Part shown: one piece after another, positions 21,273 to 31,799 of the stretch
Layout: each line of letters begins with the position of its first letter
How positions within the stretch are numbered: position 1 is the stretch's first letter
From: Abelmoschus esculentus
Lineage: Eukaryota > Streptophyta > Magnoliopsida > Malvales > Malvaceae
Length of the DNA: 64,000 nt
Direction: 5' to 3'
Assembly (NCBI GenBank): GCA_035048815.1
Contig: JAUCBN010000018.1
Span: 13,048,001 to 13,112,000 of the forward strand
Position numbers and translations under genes: made by a program
Notes under the pieces: generated by a model
Seen by the model: the letters and a program-made list of their open reading frames with translations, nothing else
Told to the model about the DNA's origin: nothing
Databases searched by the model: none

Positions 21273-24233
21273 TATCGCGACCTCTTTAAAAAAACGCGAT
21301 TTTAAGTGAAAAATGGCTCGACGATTGGCTTAAAAAAATACGAATTTATCAATTTTAGTCTTGAAAAACCTACATTTTAGAAAAAAATATAATTTAATTT
21401 TGAAAAAATTGACTTAGAGTCGCCACCGGCCACTTTGGTAGTCCAGACACCATAAAACAAACCAGAGATTTATTTTAAAAATGTTGGGTTCGGGAGTCGG
21501 TTACGTGTAAGGACGACCCTTACAAATGCCCAAAAAATTGGTACCTTGGAAAAATTTACGTGGCATTGACACTTTGGAAGATAGATATTAATTTAATTTT
21601 CTATTGTTAATTGAAAATTATTTGAATTTTGGATATCCTTTTGATTTAGAAGTTACACCACCTTTAAACTTGAGTTGAACGAGACGTCCTCTAGATAGGA
21701 AACCTCACCCAAATTCAAAGGAATGTAACTTCCGCCTCAAAAGGCTAAAGCAAAATGCATGACCATTTTTTTCTTGTTCATTTTAAGTTCTAATCCTAAA
21801 AAAGGCTCCATTGCTTAAGTGTTTAAAACTTAAGTTACTAATGTTACTAGTTATTTACCTATCCATTTTATTTAATTCTAAACCTAAGTTATTTTGTCAA
21901 AATTCTAGGTTTTAAATAGCACATGAATTCGATACCACGGTACACTCTCTAGGTCAGCATCATGGTACATCAAAACACCAACCTCTTTAGTGTATCCGAG
22001 ATATAAGATTCAAATGCTATGTTACTAAATTGTTTATTAAATGACCTTCCCAGAATATGCTATGCAAGAACATCATAAAATAAAAAAGACAAGATAAAGG
22101 AACTTGATATTTTATTAGAATCATGGGAATTGCAAATTATATCGGAAATATCATCAAGCGAGTACAAAAGGGACTTGTATTAATAAAGATCAAAAGGGAC
22201 CAGGATTCAAACTTTAAAAGATGAATTAGACTTAGTTAAGTGTAAAATTAATTTTAAAGTTTTAGGATTTTAATTAAATTAATTAATTAAACTTTAAAGT
22301 TTAATTAAAACATAATTAAAATTCAAGTTTTTAATTCGATTAAGGTTGAATTAATTAAGTGTGCAACAAATTTCAAGGTTTTTGAATCTTTTAATTAAAT
22401 TATTTAATTAAATTTTCTAACCTCAAATTTTAATTAAAACTTAATTAAAATCTAACTTGGTGAATTTTAAGTTTTAAGGTTTAATTGAAGGGTTGAATTT
22501 AAATAGATTAATTTTTAAGTCTTATCTTTAAAAATTAAAATTAATTAAGGGATTTAGTTAAAATAATTTCTAAATTTCTAAAAGTTTAAATTAAAGAAAT
22601 TAAAATTTTAATTTGGTGAGGCTTAAATTACCTAATTAATTTTAAGTCTTATCTTTTTAGAATTTAATTAAAATTAATTGAATTAATTAATTAAAATTAT
22701 TCTCTAAATTTTAAAAAAGCCTATTTAAAGTCTAATTTGGTGAATGTTTTAAGTTTTAAGGCTAACTAGACCTAATTAAAGAGTTAATTTTAAAACTTTA
22801 CTTTTTTTTAGAAATTAATAAAAATTAATTAAAATAATTAATTAAAATTGTTTTCTAATTTTTAAGAATTAAATTAAACCGAATTTAAGTCTAATTTTTA
22901 AGTTTTGGAGTCAAATTAATTTTATGTTAGACCTAATTAGTTAATTAATTTTAGTTAAGAATTAAATTAGAACCTAATTAATTTTTAAAGTCTTTTAAAA
23001 TAATTTTAGTTAAGAATTAAATTAGAACCTAATTAATTTTTTAAAGTCTTTTAAATTAATTTTAAGACATAATTTTAAGTCTAAAACAAAATAATTCTAA
23101 TCCTAGGGGTTTAATCTAGAGGCTCAGGGACCTAATTGTATGAATCTAAGGGTTTAAGGGGCTAATTAGAGGTTTTGGAGACCTAATTAAATGAAATCTA
23201 GTGTTTAGGGGGCCTAATTAAATGTTTGGTGACCTAATTGAATCAAATCTAAGGGTTTAGGGCTCTAATTGGGATTCTGGGGGCCTAATTATAAAACAGT
23301 TTAATCTTAGAAGGACCTAGGGGGTAATTAACCCCTATTTGGATAGAAATACGCGGATCCGGGTTGAACACGAATCCGGCCCGCGTGCCCGGCTGCCAAA
23401 ACGACGCCGTTTCATCCTAAGACAAAAACTCCCTATGCCGAGTTGGCTCAGCCATTTGGACCGAGACCAACTCGGCCCAACTCAGTTTCTCTGAGACAAA
23501 CAACTCATCCCTAGAAATCTTGAAGAAAACGGATCAAAGACTTGAGATTTAAAGAGTGTTCTTCGGTGTTCTTCAGGAATATGAAGAACACGAAGAACAC
23601 GGTGAGGGACCACCGTATACTCCGCCTCCAGATCCGAAGCGCCGCCATCCGGCGCTGCTCCGACATGTTCGCCGGCCACCGCAAAACACGCGGTCGTCGC
23701 CCAGAAATCACCGGCGGACGCTTCCGACACCGGTGAGGCCACCGGAAGCCCTAAAAACACTAAAAACCCGTCGGAAAACACGCTAAAACTCCAAAAACCA
23801 ACTTAAACTTCTAAAAAAAATCCCTCAGGCTTCAATCAAAACGAATCAACAAAGAAAAACAGAAAATACTCACCTGATTCCTCCGATCAGATCTCTGCCG
23901 ATTGCACTCCAATTTCTCTCAATCCATTGACTCCTTGCTACTGCGATTCCTCCCTCTTCCTCAATCGATTGAATCCCTATTTAAAGGGAGTCAATCCAAC
24001 AATCCTAATCCAATTCAAACATCTCCTAATCCCATAAGAATCCTTATCCTAACAAATTGAATCCCTTGAATCCTGGCAACAAACTCCACACTCCCACGTT
24101 TCTGCTTCCGATTTTTTAGTTTTTTTGACTTTCTTTTTTTAAAAAAATATTTTAATGTTATATTATTATATATATTAATTATTATTTATATTTATTATTA
24201 TTATTTATTATCCACGAGAAATTCGTGTTGACA
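21273..24233 (-). repeat. E2 5' LTR (2961 bp)
   Basis: Aligns with 6647-9719. The inner terminus reads TATCGCG on the plus strand instead of TGTCGCG (one G-to-A change), and the outer end is intact (TTGACA). It lacks 69 bp after 22030 between actaaatt repeats and one copy of the ~60-bp repeat. It carries the palindrome at 23967-23996 and the candidate splice donor at 23870-23876. Confidence 0.95.
23967..23996 (-). promoter_or_regulatory. Palindromic TATA-like site in E2 5' LTR
   Basis: Same palindrome as 9462-9491 with one mismatch in one arm. As the 5' LTR copy it would be the one driving transcription of E2. Confidence 0.5.
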
Positions 24234-24238
24234 TACAC
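24234..24238. repeat. Right TSD of E2 (tacac)
   Basis: Matches 6642-6646. Confidence 0.93.
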
Positions 24239-25056
24239 GTAACAAGGGTGACTATGTGTCCGATCGTACGTGGTAGTGCTATAATGGTAACTTCGTTTCA
24301 TGTCAATAGTGACTTGGTGTCATGTCAATGGTGACTTCGTTTCATGAAGAGACAATGGTCTCTAACAATGGATCCGTGTATTCGGTGAAATCAAGGTTCA
24401 TATTAAGTTGTCACTAGAATGCCAATATACATACATGAACTTAAGAAGGACATTGTGCATCATTTATAAATTGTTTTAATAAGGTTGTGTAAACTTAAGG
24501 AAGCATTTGGTTTAATGAACATGAACATGAGATGTTAGCATGCATGATTTAGTGATGCATTGCAAATTATGGTTTCACTATGGTTTTAAATAGATGCATT
24601 GATGATCTTGTGTAGAGCTTTCTCGCTAAGCATGTTTGCTTAAGCTCTCTTTTCATCATTGCAGAAAAATAAAGGCACTTGGAGCTTCGTTCGAGGCAAG
24701 GAAACCAAGAGGAAGGATTAATTCAAATTTGGTATGTTTTTGGCAAATAAATTGGGGTATGACAATGTGTAACCCAACCAATGTGAGGAGTGTGAATTAG
24801 ACTTTGGTTTATGTTGAAATAAGACCTTTGTTGCTTGATTGTTAATTGTTGGACTATGGTATTGCTTGGATTGTTGAAGCATGTACTTGCATGATCGTTA
24901 TGAATTTTAATCATGTTCTAGGTAGCATGCCTATAGATTGATTGATGTTCGTGACGTTGTTAATCATGTGTCATATGTTGTTAATTATGCTTAAGACTTG
25001 TGCATATAGTGATAGTGTTTAATGGATGTTTGTTGAGTCGTTAGTGTTCACTTAGT

Positions 25057-25282
25057 GTGACGAAACTTTTGGGTTCCAGACCCAAAGTTTCGAAACCTTA
25101 GTGAAGGTTCCGAAACCTTTGTCAAATAGCTTCGAAACCTTCAAGAAGGTTTCGAAACCTTGCGGGCAATTTCAATTCTGGAAAGTTACTGGCCGCAAAA
25201 AGTTTCAAAACCTTCAGGAAAGTTTCGAAACCTTTTACAGAAAGTTTCGAAACCTTATGAAAGGTTTCGAAACCTTGGACTA
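25057..25282. repeat. TTTCGAAACC motif array in solo LTR S
   Basis: About ten occurrences of (g)tttcgaaacctt or near variants, spaced ~15-40 bp. ttcgaa is self-complementary, so the array is rich in small palindromes. The E1 LTR has an analogous array with gtatcgatacc at 27400-27665. Confidence 0.75.
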
Positions 25283-25854
25283 CCAAGAATCGATAGTTGC
25301 TGGAAATTATACTTTAGTCCCGAATATCTTCCTTTGTTCAATTAGGTTACCTACAGATGTTATTTTGAGCTAAAATTCACATGAATGCATAAATTTGATT
25401 TAATTCCAAGATGGTTAACTTAATTTGAATAAAGTTCCTGTAATTTGGAAGATTTACATTTTGGTCCCTAAATTGGAGAAACATGCAATTGATGATGTTA
25501 AAATGATCCGTTTGACTTGAAATTTACCGTGAAGGATACTTGCGTGTTTAATTGAACATTGATGAAAAGAATTTCTACTTTACTAATAGAATTTAAAAGT
25601 TTTACGTTTTAGTTCTTAATTCACTTAAATGTCTAATCGGATACTTGTATGTGGTCATATTGCTTTTGTAAAAGCTTTGTACGAGACCAAGACATATAGG
25701 AACATAATTATGCATCTAGGAAAAATAAAATAAAAAATATATTAGTTTTCAGGGTTGTTTATCGAATGAAACCTCGACGGGTTTGGTTCGATATTCCCCG
25801 TCTGACCCGTTAGTGTCGGTTCTGTCTAGGCCGGACTAAGGGGGTTGCACACAC

Positions 25855-26191
25855 GATAGCTTAACCTCTGACCTCAGTCTCATCTGCCTCATGATCCACC
25901 TCGTGTCGTGTAACCACTGATCTGTCTGTACGAGGTTATCATGTCTCATACCAAAGAAGTCAACAGCTCCCTGTCTCCGCACCCTCTCAACCGGCGCCTC
26001 ACGAGACGTAGAAGACAACCTCGGTATAGATCTCACTATCTTGGCAGAGTACGATTCAATTGAGCAAAGTAGTTGGCCCCTTGACCAACTGCATCATCCG
26101 ATGGTACCTCCTCATCGGGCTCATACTCATAGTCGGAGTCTCCTCCTCGAGAACCCCAGCTCTCCTCCTGATGTCTCACGCGTCTAGGCAT
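25855..26191 (-). pseudogene. gag: E1 gag, N-terminal part
   Basis: Start codon at 26191-26189 (MPRRVRHQEE), then an acidic stretch (DSDYEYEPDEEVPSDD) and two stops near 26040. After a frame change, 25855-26036 reads GAVDFFGMRHDNLVQTDQWL and MRLRSEVKLSC, the beginning of the gag capsid domain. It runs into solo LTR S at 25849 and continues at 4813. Spacing from the primer site (~150 bp) is normal. Confidence 0.85.
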
Positions 26192-26340
26192 GCTTAACAA
26201 CCTCTACACAACAACCACAAACAGGATTACACCATCGAAATTTCAGCTTTAAAAGGAGTACTATATTGACTCATGGGCAAGTACTAGTCTAACACCTATA
26301 TAACGCACTAGACTCCCCCGAAACTCCTAGAACCGAATCA

Positions 26341-26358
26341 ACCTGGGCTTTGATACCA
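26341..26358 (-). other. E1 primer-binding site (initiator tRNA-Met type)
   Basis: The minus strand reads TGGTATCAAAGCCCAGGT, 5 nt inside the LTR end. It is close to the canonical plant tRNA-iMet site TGGTATCAGAGC. Confidence 0.9.
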
Positions 26359-26363
26359 CTAAA

Positions 26364-28548
26364 TGTAACACCCGACCCGGATGTCACATTGGGCCTCCGG
26401 CCCAAAACTCATATCTCAAAAATTTTCTTTAAAAGTCCAACAAGTAACCAAATCTAAGTCTAACTTAATTCATAAAATTTAAAATGAGTTAAAACGTAAA
26501 CCCAAAATAGTTTAAGGAATCAAAGCTCCAAAATATTACAGACTGTTTAAAACATTCGACCCAAATTAAAAATAATAGAGTTACAATTTACAAATAGGGT
26601 TCAACATATTACTATGCCCACTATATCTAATAACTATACTCTGACAATACGGTCGATGCTGAAAGTCCAAACCTTGATGGTGCTCTACGAAACCCGCTTC
26701 ACCTAACCTACGCACGAAAATAGATTTCGAACGCTGAGCCACACAAGCTCAGTGGATACGCCAAACTCGGCCAACATAATGCATATCAAAGCAGTAAAGC
26801 ATGGCATATAAATCACATGCATGGTATGAAGGTCTAACATGCTCGCCTAACACATGGCACAAATGAATATATACTATCACACACAGCATATACAATCACA
26901 CAAGTCAACACACAAGGGTGAGGCCCGTGTCCATACAGCATCGGGATACTACACTCAAGATTGAGGCTGCCCTCAAATCCTATGCCCGGAATGTTACATC
27001 GTACATCTTCGACCGAGGCTGCCCAATATTCGGAAAGGGGTGGAGGCCGCCCAACCAAACCCATGCTCGGAATGTTACATCGAACATCTTCGAGTGAGGC
27101 CGCCCAACACTCGGAATAAAAGTCTTCAATCATCACCCGACATGTTACATCGGATGACCTTCAACGTGTTGCAACACTTATGGATATCCGGATTTCCAAC
27201 ACTCAAGGACTCAAACCATACAAACGATCCACCTATAATCTATCACAACAAGACATTTTAATCCTTCTCATACTTAAGTCTTTCGGGATTATGATTATCA
27301 ATCTTAGTTCGATGATTCATTTCATAACATTTAGATTAAAGTAATTATTTATTAAGAAACACCGAGCCTTAAAACTCTACCCATCTTGGCCAAAATACAC
27401 AGGGGTATCGATACCCTTAGGTGGGGTATCGAAACATCCTGTATCGATACCCACCCAAAGAGGGTATCAAAACACATCGGTATCAATACCAGTATCGATA
27501 CTGTTGACCCATTTCAAAATTCAACAAAAGGGAAGGGACCGTTTTGATACAGGTATTGATACAAAAAGTTTCTAGACTCCCTCGGTATCGAAATATGTTT
27601 CGATACCCCTGAAAGACAAGCCAAAATATACTCATGGGCATCGATACTGGTAGCCCGAGTATCGATCCCCCCTACACGAAAGACGGGTCAACACTTAGAA
27701 ATTCTAGATTTTCAGCCCCAAACTTAATCTAATCGATTCTAAAGTCTTCCTACTCATTTTTAAGAGTGTTTAGGATGTTTTAGCATCAATTTCCAACCAT
27801 TTAACACATGCTCTCGGATTTCACCATTAATGACCCATTTTCAAACAAACCAAGCAAGACAACACATATACATGATTTTTCTATATACTATGCATTCTAC
27901 CATGAATGGATGATGAAGAAAGAGTTGGGAGTACCAACCTTAGCAAGCTACAGCAACCCACGCAAGCTCTACACCTCCTCAAGCTCTTTCCCTTCTAAAG
28001 CTAGATGATGGCTCACAAGCCTCTTTCTCTACAAGAGAAAGATGAAGGAAGGATTAGGGAGAACTTAGGATGATTCCTCAAGGTCTAAGAACACAAAAGA
28101 TACTGAGATTAAAGCTCCAAAACTCAAATCTAGATTAAACCTTAAACCCCCACTAAAACCTTATCTCCACCAACATAATCAATTCTTACCTTGTTTTAAA
28201 GATCTTTGACAACCCTACAACTTACCCTTAAGATTCAAAACGTGATTCTTGACCAAAATCTAAAAGTTTACACCTTTCTCTGGTGATTTGGTGAAGAAGA
28301 GGAGGAAGAACAAAAGAGAAAACTTGATGACTTCACTTTGATTTTCCTACAGAAGAAATCACCCTCTTCCCCTTCTCTTTGTCCTCAATTAGAGGATTAC
28401 CAAAACACCCTCACTGACAAGCCTAACACTCAACCCAAACAAGCTAAAGGCCCAACAAGGCCCAACTATACAAACCCGGGGCCCAAAACTGAAGTCCAAA
28501 CTCACGGGTTAACACGATACTCAGATACGGTAAATCCGGGTAGTTACA
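26364..28548 (-). repeat. E1 5' LTR (2185 bp)
   Basis: TGTAACACCC...GTTACA, directly next to the primer site. The last 528 bp match 1-529. A central block (27400-27665) holds a dozen gtatcgatacc-like palindromes. 26880-27180 has repeated gaggccgcccaa / ttacatcgaacatcttcga units of roughly 85-90 bp. No gene is expected; the small frames here are not domains. Confidence 0.93.
26920..27180. repeat. Tandem repeat in E1 LTR
   Basis: About three imperfect copies of a ~85-bp unit with gaggc(c/t)gcccaa..., ctcgga(a)tgttacatcg and ...catcttcga. Reading frames through it repeat the same peptide (YWAASVEDVRCNIP), which reflects the repeat and not a protein. Confidence 0.75.
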
Positions 28549-28870
28549 GTTAAAATATTTCAATAATGACAAAATACTATACATGTATAAGATTATCTGT
28601 TTATCGGGCATCAATACCCTACCAATGAGAGGCTGGATATAAGTACGTGTTACATATACAACTTTTTTAGGGATTAAGTCCTCGGTTAACCCGAATGCAT
28701 TCTCCAACCAAGTTACCTTCACATGTAATCTTTTTGTGTTGGTTTTTGAAGGGATTTTACTGAGGAACTGGTGGCACATCATATATACATCATAGTTATT
28801 TTGCCCCACGATAATATTTTTATTTATTGGGATATCGAGCCATAAATTTATATCTTGTAGGATTACTATG
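28549..28870 (-). pseudogene. PMD (PP7-long-form/MAIN-like) pseudogene, downstream part
   Basis: Minus-strand reading frame with INLWLDIPINKNIIVGQ, HQFLSKIPSKTN, VKVTWLENAFGL and YVTRTYIQPLIGRVLMPDK. This matches the plant mobile domain as found in 'serine/threonine phosphatase 7 long form homolog' and MAIN-like proteins. The end is cut by the E1 LTR at 28548 and the start by C1 at 28870. In plants such genes occur both as host proteins and in transposons, so a transposon origin is possible. Not functional here. Confidence 0.75.
28784..28870 (-). repeat. 87-bp duplication flanking C1, left copy
   Basis: tatacatcatag...gattactatg, matching 34628-34714 with about three mismatches. It is PMD coding sequence present once on each side of element C1, in direct orientation. 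Confidence 0.9.
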
Positions 28871-29336
28871 TTAGAATTAAAATATATTCGATACGAATAT
28901 AAATCCAAGATCTATATGTCAAATCATCATGAATAATAAAATAAATAAACTGAATGCGGAAGCGTACCTGAATTAATCAATAGAGTTTTTCCAAAGGGTT
29001 TGATCTTCCAAGAAGTTAGGTTTTCTCTTGCGGCACAACTCTCAGACGGGGAAAAGAGATATGCAAGTTTACCTAATTCTTGGAGATCATAACCTCTTTA
29101 TATAGTTGATTTAATAACCAACTAGTAGTTGATTTATTAACCAACTATTAAGTATTTATAACTCTGCCCCTCATCAAATTATAAATACACCTTATGGCAT
29201 CTACACTTTTAATTCCATGATAATTTTATACCTATAACACGTGTAACATAATTGGTCACTTAATTACGTGTTAAATTTTATAATAGCAATATACATTATA
29301 CATATATGCCCACTATTATTGAATTTTAATCCAATA
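28869..29336 (-). repeat. C1 3' LTR
   Basis: 468 bp; plus strand tgttagaatt...aatccaata, so the minus sense is T(A/G)TTGGATT...AATTCTAACA. The form TATTGG shows a mutated terminal G. ~95% similar by eye to 34184-34630. Confidence 0.88.
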
Positions 29337-30243
29337 ATCTCCTACCTGGGCAACATATGTTTTTTGACAAATGTATAACCTTATGAGCTCAAAACTTAGC
29401 TATCATATAATAGGTATTCTAAAACAATCTAGTCCATCAATTATATCCATATAGGATCAAAGCGGTCTTTATCATATCAATCATGACTAGACCCATCAAG
29501 GGTCACGTATAAAAACATAATCAAATGACATAGATCAATCATGGATGCGTAGCATGAAAATTACATGTAAATGTGAACTGAACATTCATATTTCCAACTG
29601 GTCCGCCTAAACTTTAGTGAGATCAAACTTTAATGAATTCAGAGTCTGCATAAGCCAAAAATAACTTTATTTCTGCAGAAATTAACCTTAAACTAAAATA
29701 ACCGAAATTGTGTTTGAAACGAATGAGCATTTATCAAAATTACAAACTCCCACTAAAACTGAATATGCTTAAATAATATTACACCCATATGAGTAGTGTG
29801 CTCATGAAAGACCTAGGGTGATAGTTTCTCAATTAGCGCGCAATTATGGAGTTTGTACCAACATGCTTTATAGACACACAAATACTCTGAATTTTCTTTA
29901 ACAACTAGAAACTAAATCTTAAAGTGTTCCTATTGTTTATACAATGAATGATGCATATTTATTGTCACAAAATAACTGAAGTGGTGTTTCTATTCAATCT
30001 ATAATTAGCAGCTCATGTGACAGAGTCTTTTACATCAATATTCTAGTAGAATCGAAGCCTGTAAACTTGATGATCTCTAACTTACCAGAACTTCGATATG
30101 TGGGCATATATTTTTTTTTCTCTAAAGTCATTTCATAACTCTATTTCCTGCTATCCAACAATTCATATTAGATTTACTTAAATATTTGTCTAACATTCTA
30201 ATAATGTATGCAATATCCAAATGCATACATACTTAAGCATAAA
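29337..30243 (-). other. C1 3' region, no readable gene
   Basis: Between the RT remnant and the 3' LTR. AT-rich; RNase H is expected here but I cannot read it confidently. It ends with the purine tract beside the LTR. Confidence 0.5.
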
Positions 30244-31080
30244 TTAGATTCTCAATAGCTTATATATATGGAATCTTTTGTATTTTATAAATTTCAAGGT
30301 TACTTTTAGGGTACTGAAAAAATTGTCTTCTTTAGTAATATGAGTATCACTTGGTTTACTCTCACTGAACTTGTAATACATATAATTTTCAACCAAATTT
30401 ATTTCAAAACCGAATGAGATAATCAATATAAATTTATAATTTTATTAATGAGAGTCAAACTTAAGCTCATAGATAGATTTCTTTAATTTACATTCATTAA
30501 TTTTGTATCATTAGATACAAATAAATGATTGTACCATATAATTAATTTATTCAATGTTGTCATTGAAAACCACAAACTTAATATCTATCTTATGTATCTC
30601 AAGATTAAAAGCAACAAGTGTCAAGATTATTTTGAAAGAGTCTTTCTGTAAAACTTGAGAGAAAGTCTCCACAAAATCAATGTCTTCTTTTAGAGTATAT
30701 CCTTTAGATACAAGACATGTCTTATACTTGTACACATTATCATTTACATCCCTCTTGGTTTTAAATATTAATTTTCAACCAATTGGTTTGTACCATAAGA
30801 TAATGAGACAAGTTCCTAAACTTTATTGTCTTATATAAAATTATACTCTTTTTTTAATGACATCTATCCACTTTTGAGAGTTAAAACTTTTATAGTTTGA
30901 TAAAAATAACTGACCAAGTTATTTTCTATCATTCCTTTATTATACTTATTTTCTTGATGAAATACTAAGTAATAATCCTTAATAGTATTTCTCTTTCCTC
31001 TCATGGATATCTTTAAAGATATTTTTTTAGATTGTTGAGTTTGTTCTTTTGAATAAAAAGGTACCTTATCTTGAATGAGA
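30244..31080 (-). pseudogene. pol: C1 copia reverse transcriptase remnant
   Basis: 30547-30780 reads KTKRDVNDNVYKYKTCLVSKGYT and then EDIDFVETFSQVLQKDSFK, LTLVAFNLEIHKIDIKFV, the classic copia RT N-terminal block. 30244-30426 gives FGFEINLVENYMYYKFSESK joined directly to PSDTHITKEDNF, a segment that normally follows the YVDD box and linker. So the YVDD catalytic segment is deleted. Many stops. It would have copied element RNA to cDNA. Confidence 0.82.
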
Positions 31081-31179
31081 GTTGTTTAATATTGTTTTAC
31101 TGATTTACTTGATTCACTTTTGATTAATGATAGGTGTGAAAACCTAAACATCGTCAAAAGTGATAGTAGGAATTAAATT

Positions 31180-31340
31180 AATATTCAATTCCTCCATAAC
31201 AACAATGTATCTAACCTTATTCTCATTCCAAACTCAACATCCTAAAAAATATTATAAACCTCTTACTAAAATAATCTTAATTGTGGGATCATAAACTTTA
31301 CAGCCCATGGATCACTCAAAATAGCCTAAGTAGTTGCTTA
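31180..31340 (-). pseudogene. pol: C1 integrase C-terminal remnant
   Basis: The minus strand reads SMGCKVYDPTIKIILVRG and then DVEFGMRI, matching the end of the copia integrase (…KGYKxYxPxxxxxxxxxDVxFxE). The catalytic DDE core, which should lie upstream, is not found between here and gag, so it is deleted. Confidence 0.65.
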
Positions 31341-31479
31341 CTTTTGAAGTTTAATTTCTTTACATGTATTCTAGCTTATACAAAAGAACCAACATTTTAT
31401 AACTTATTGTTATTCCTTTTGAGCAAGACCGTTAGCAACTTCATTCTAATATATTTTTTTATTGACCTTATTCTTAGAG

Positions 31480-31790
31480 ACACTAGCCAAAGAGCACTAA
31501 TTGATTGAGTATTTTTATAATTATAATGTTTTAACTTTTCTTCCTCTTTAACACAATGAGAAATAATCTCATTTGAAGTTTATTTTTTCTTTAATAATTG
31601 TAACTAATTTTGAATTAGTTAAACTGTATAGGAAGCTATACTAAAATTATAAGAGCAAACAATTGTTATAAAGTTTGATCTTATGTGCCTTAAGTTTTGA
31701 AGCAATATAATATACTCCCTCACATTTCCTTGATCTTTATACTTCATAGAGATCAAGTAAACCATGTTAATCTAAAAAAAATATTGTTTT
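31480..31790 (-). pseudogene. gag: C1 copia gag remnant
   Basis: The minus strand reads MVYLISMKYKDQGNVREYIL, then LRHIRSNF, and after a degraded stretch LISHCVKEEEKLKHY, matching the copia gag (UBN2-type) domain. No intact frame. Confidence 0.7.
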
Positions 31791-31799
31791 TTTTCAATA

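Larger units (their letters stand above)
6647..24233 (-). mobile_element. E2: Ogre/Tat-type Ty3/gypsy element, complete structure, defective
   Basis: A 17.6-kb minus-strand element with ~3-kb LTRs, a primer site, an extra ORF1 upstream of gag, gag, protease, an intron between protease and RT, RT with two RNase H domains, integrase without chromodomain, a long repeat-rich 3' UTR and a polypurine tract. ORF1 before gag, dual RNase H, the PR-RT intron and 3' UTR tandem repeats are together characteristic of the Ogre/Tat lineage. It is bounded by tacac TSDs. The RT core deletion and several stops make it non-autonomous. The two LTRs differ by scattered substitutions and indels, so the insertion is not recent. 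Confidence 0.92.
4814..25849. mobile_element. S: probable solo LTR (~3.44 kb), split by E2
   Basis: The insertion starts TGTAACATCCC and ends GGTTGCA, is flanked by cacac and interrupts E1 gag. Without the nested E2 its own sequence is 4814-6646 plus 24239-25849. I find no coding domains, primer site or second LTR copy inside, so a solo LTR left by recombination between two LTRs is the simplest reading. It contains a T/C-rich leader-like stretch (5240-5300), a ~50-bp direct repeat around 6590-6646 and 24234-24285 (acgtaacaagggtgac...), and a TTTCGAAACC motif array in its right part. Family not identified. A truncated non-autonomous element is the alternative. Confidence 0.65.
1..28548 (-). 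mobile_element. E1: Tekay/Del-type Ty3/gypsy chromovirus, partial, interrupted
   Basis: Minus-strand LTR retrotransposon. Reading from high to low coordinates it has a 5' LTR (28548-26364), an initiator-Met primer site, gag, protease, RT, RNase H, integrase with a C-terminal chromodomain-like segment, a polypurine tract and the start of the 3' LTR (529 to below 1). That gene order with a chromodomain defines chromoviruses, and the residues around the chromodomain resemble the Tekay/Del clade. The gag gene is split between 4813 and 25850 by a ~21-kb nested insertion. Stops, frameshifts and lost catalytic residues make it non-functional. Its own right-hand TSD would be 28549-28553 (gttaa); the left copy is outside the window. 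Confidence 0.9.

Noticed and set aside
26834..27136. Minus-strand frame with repeated peptide YWAASVEDVRCNIP
   Set aside because: Reflects a tandem repeat inside the E1 LTR, not a protein.
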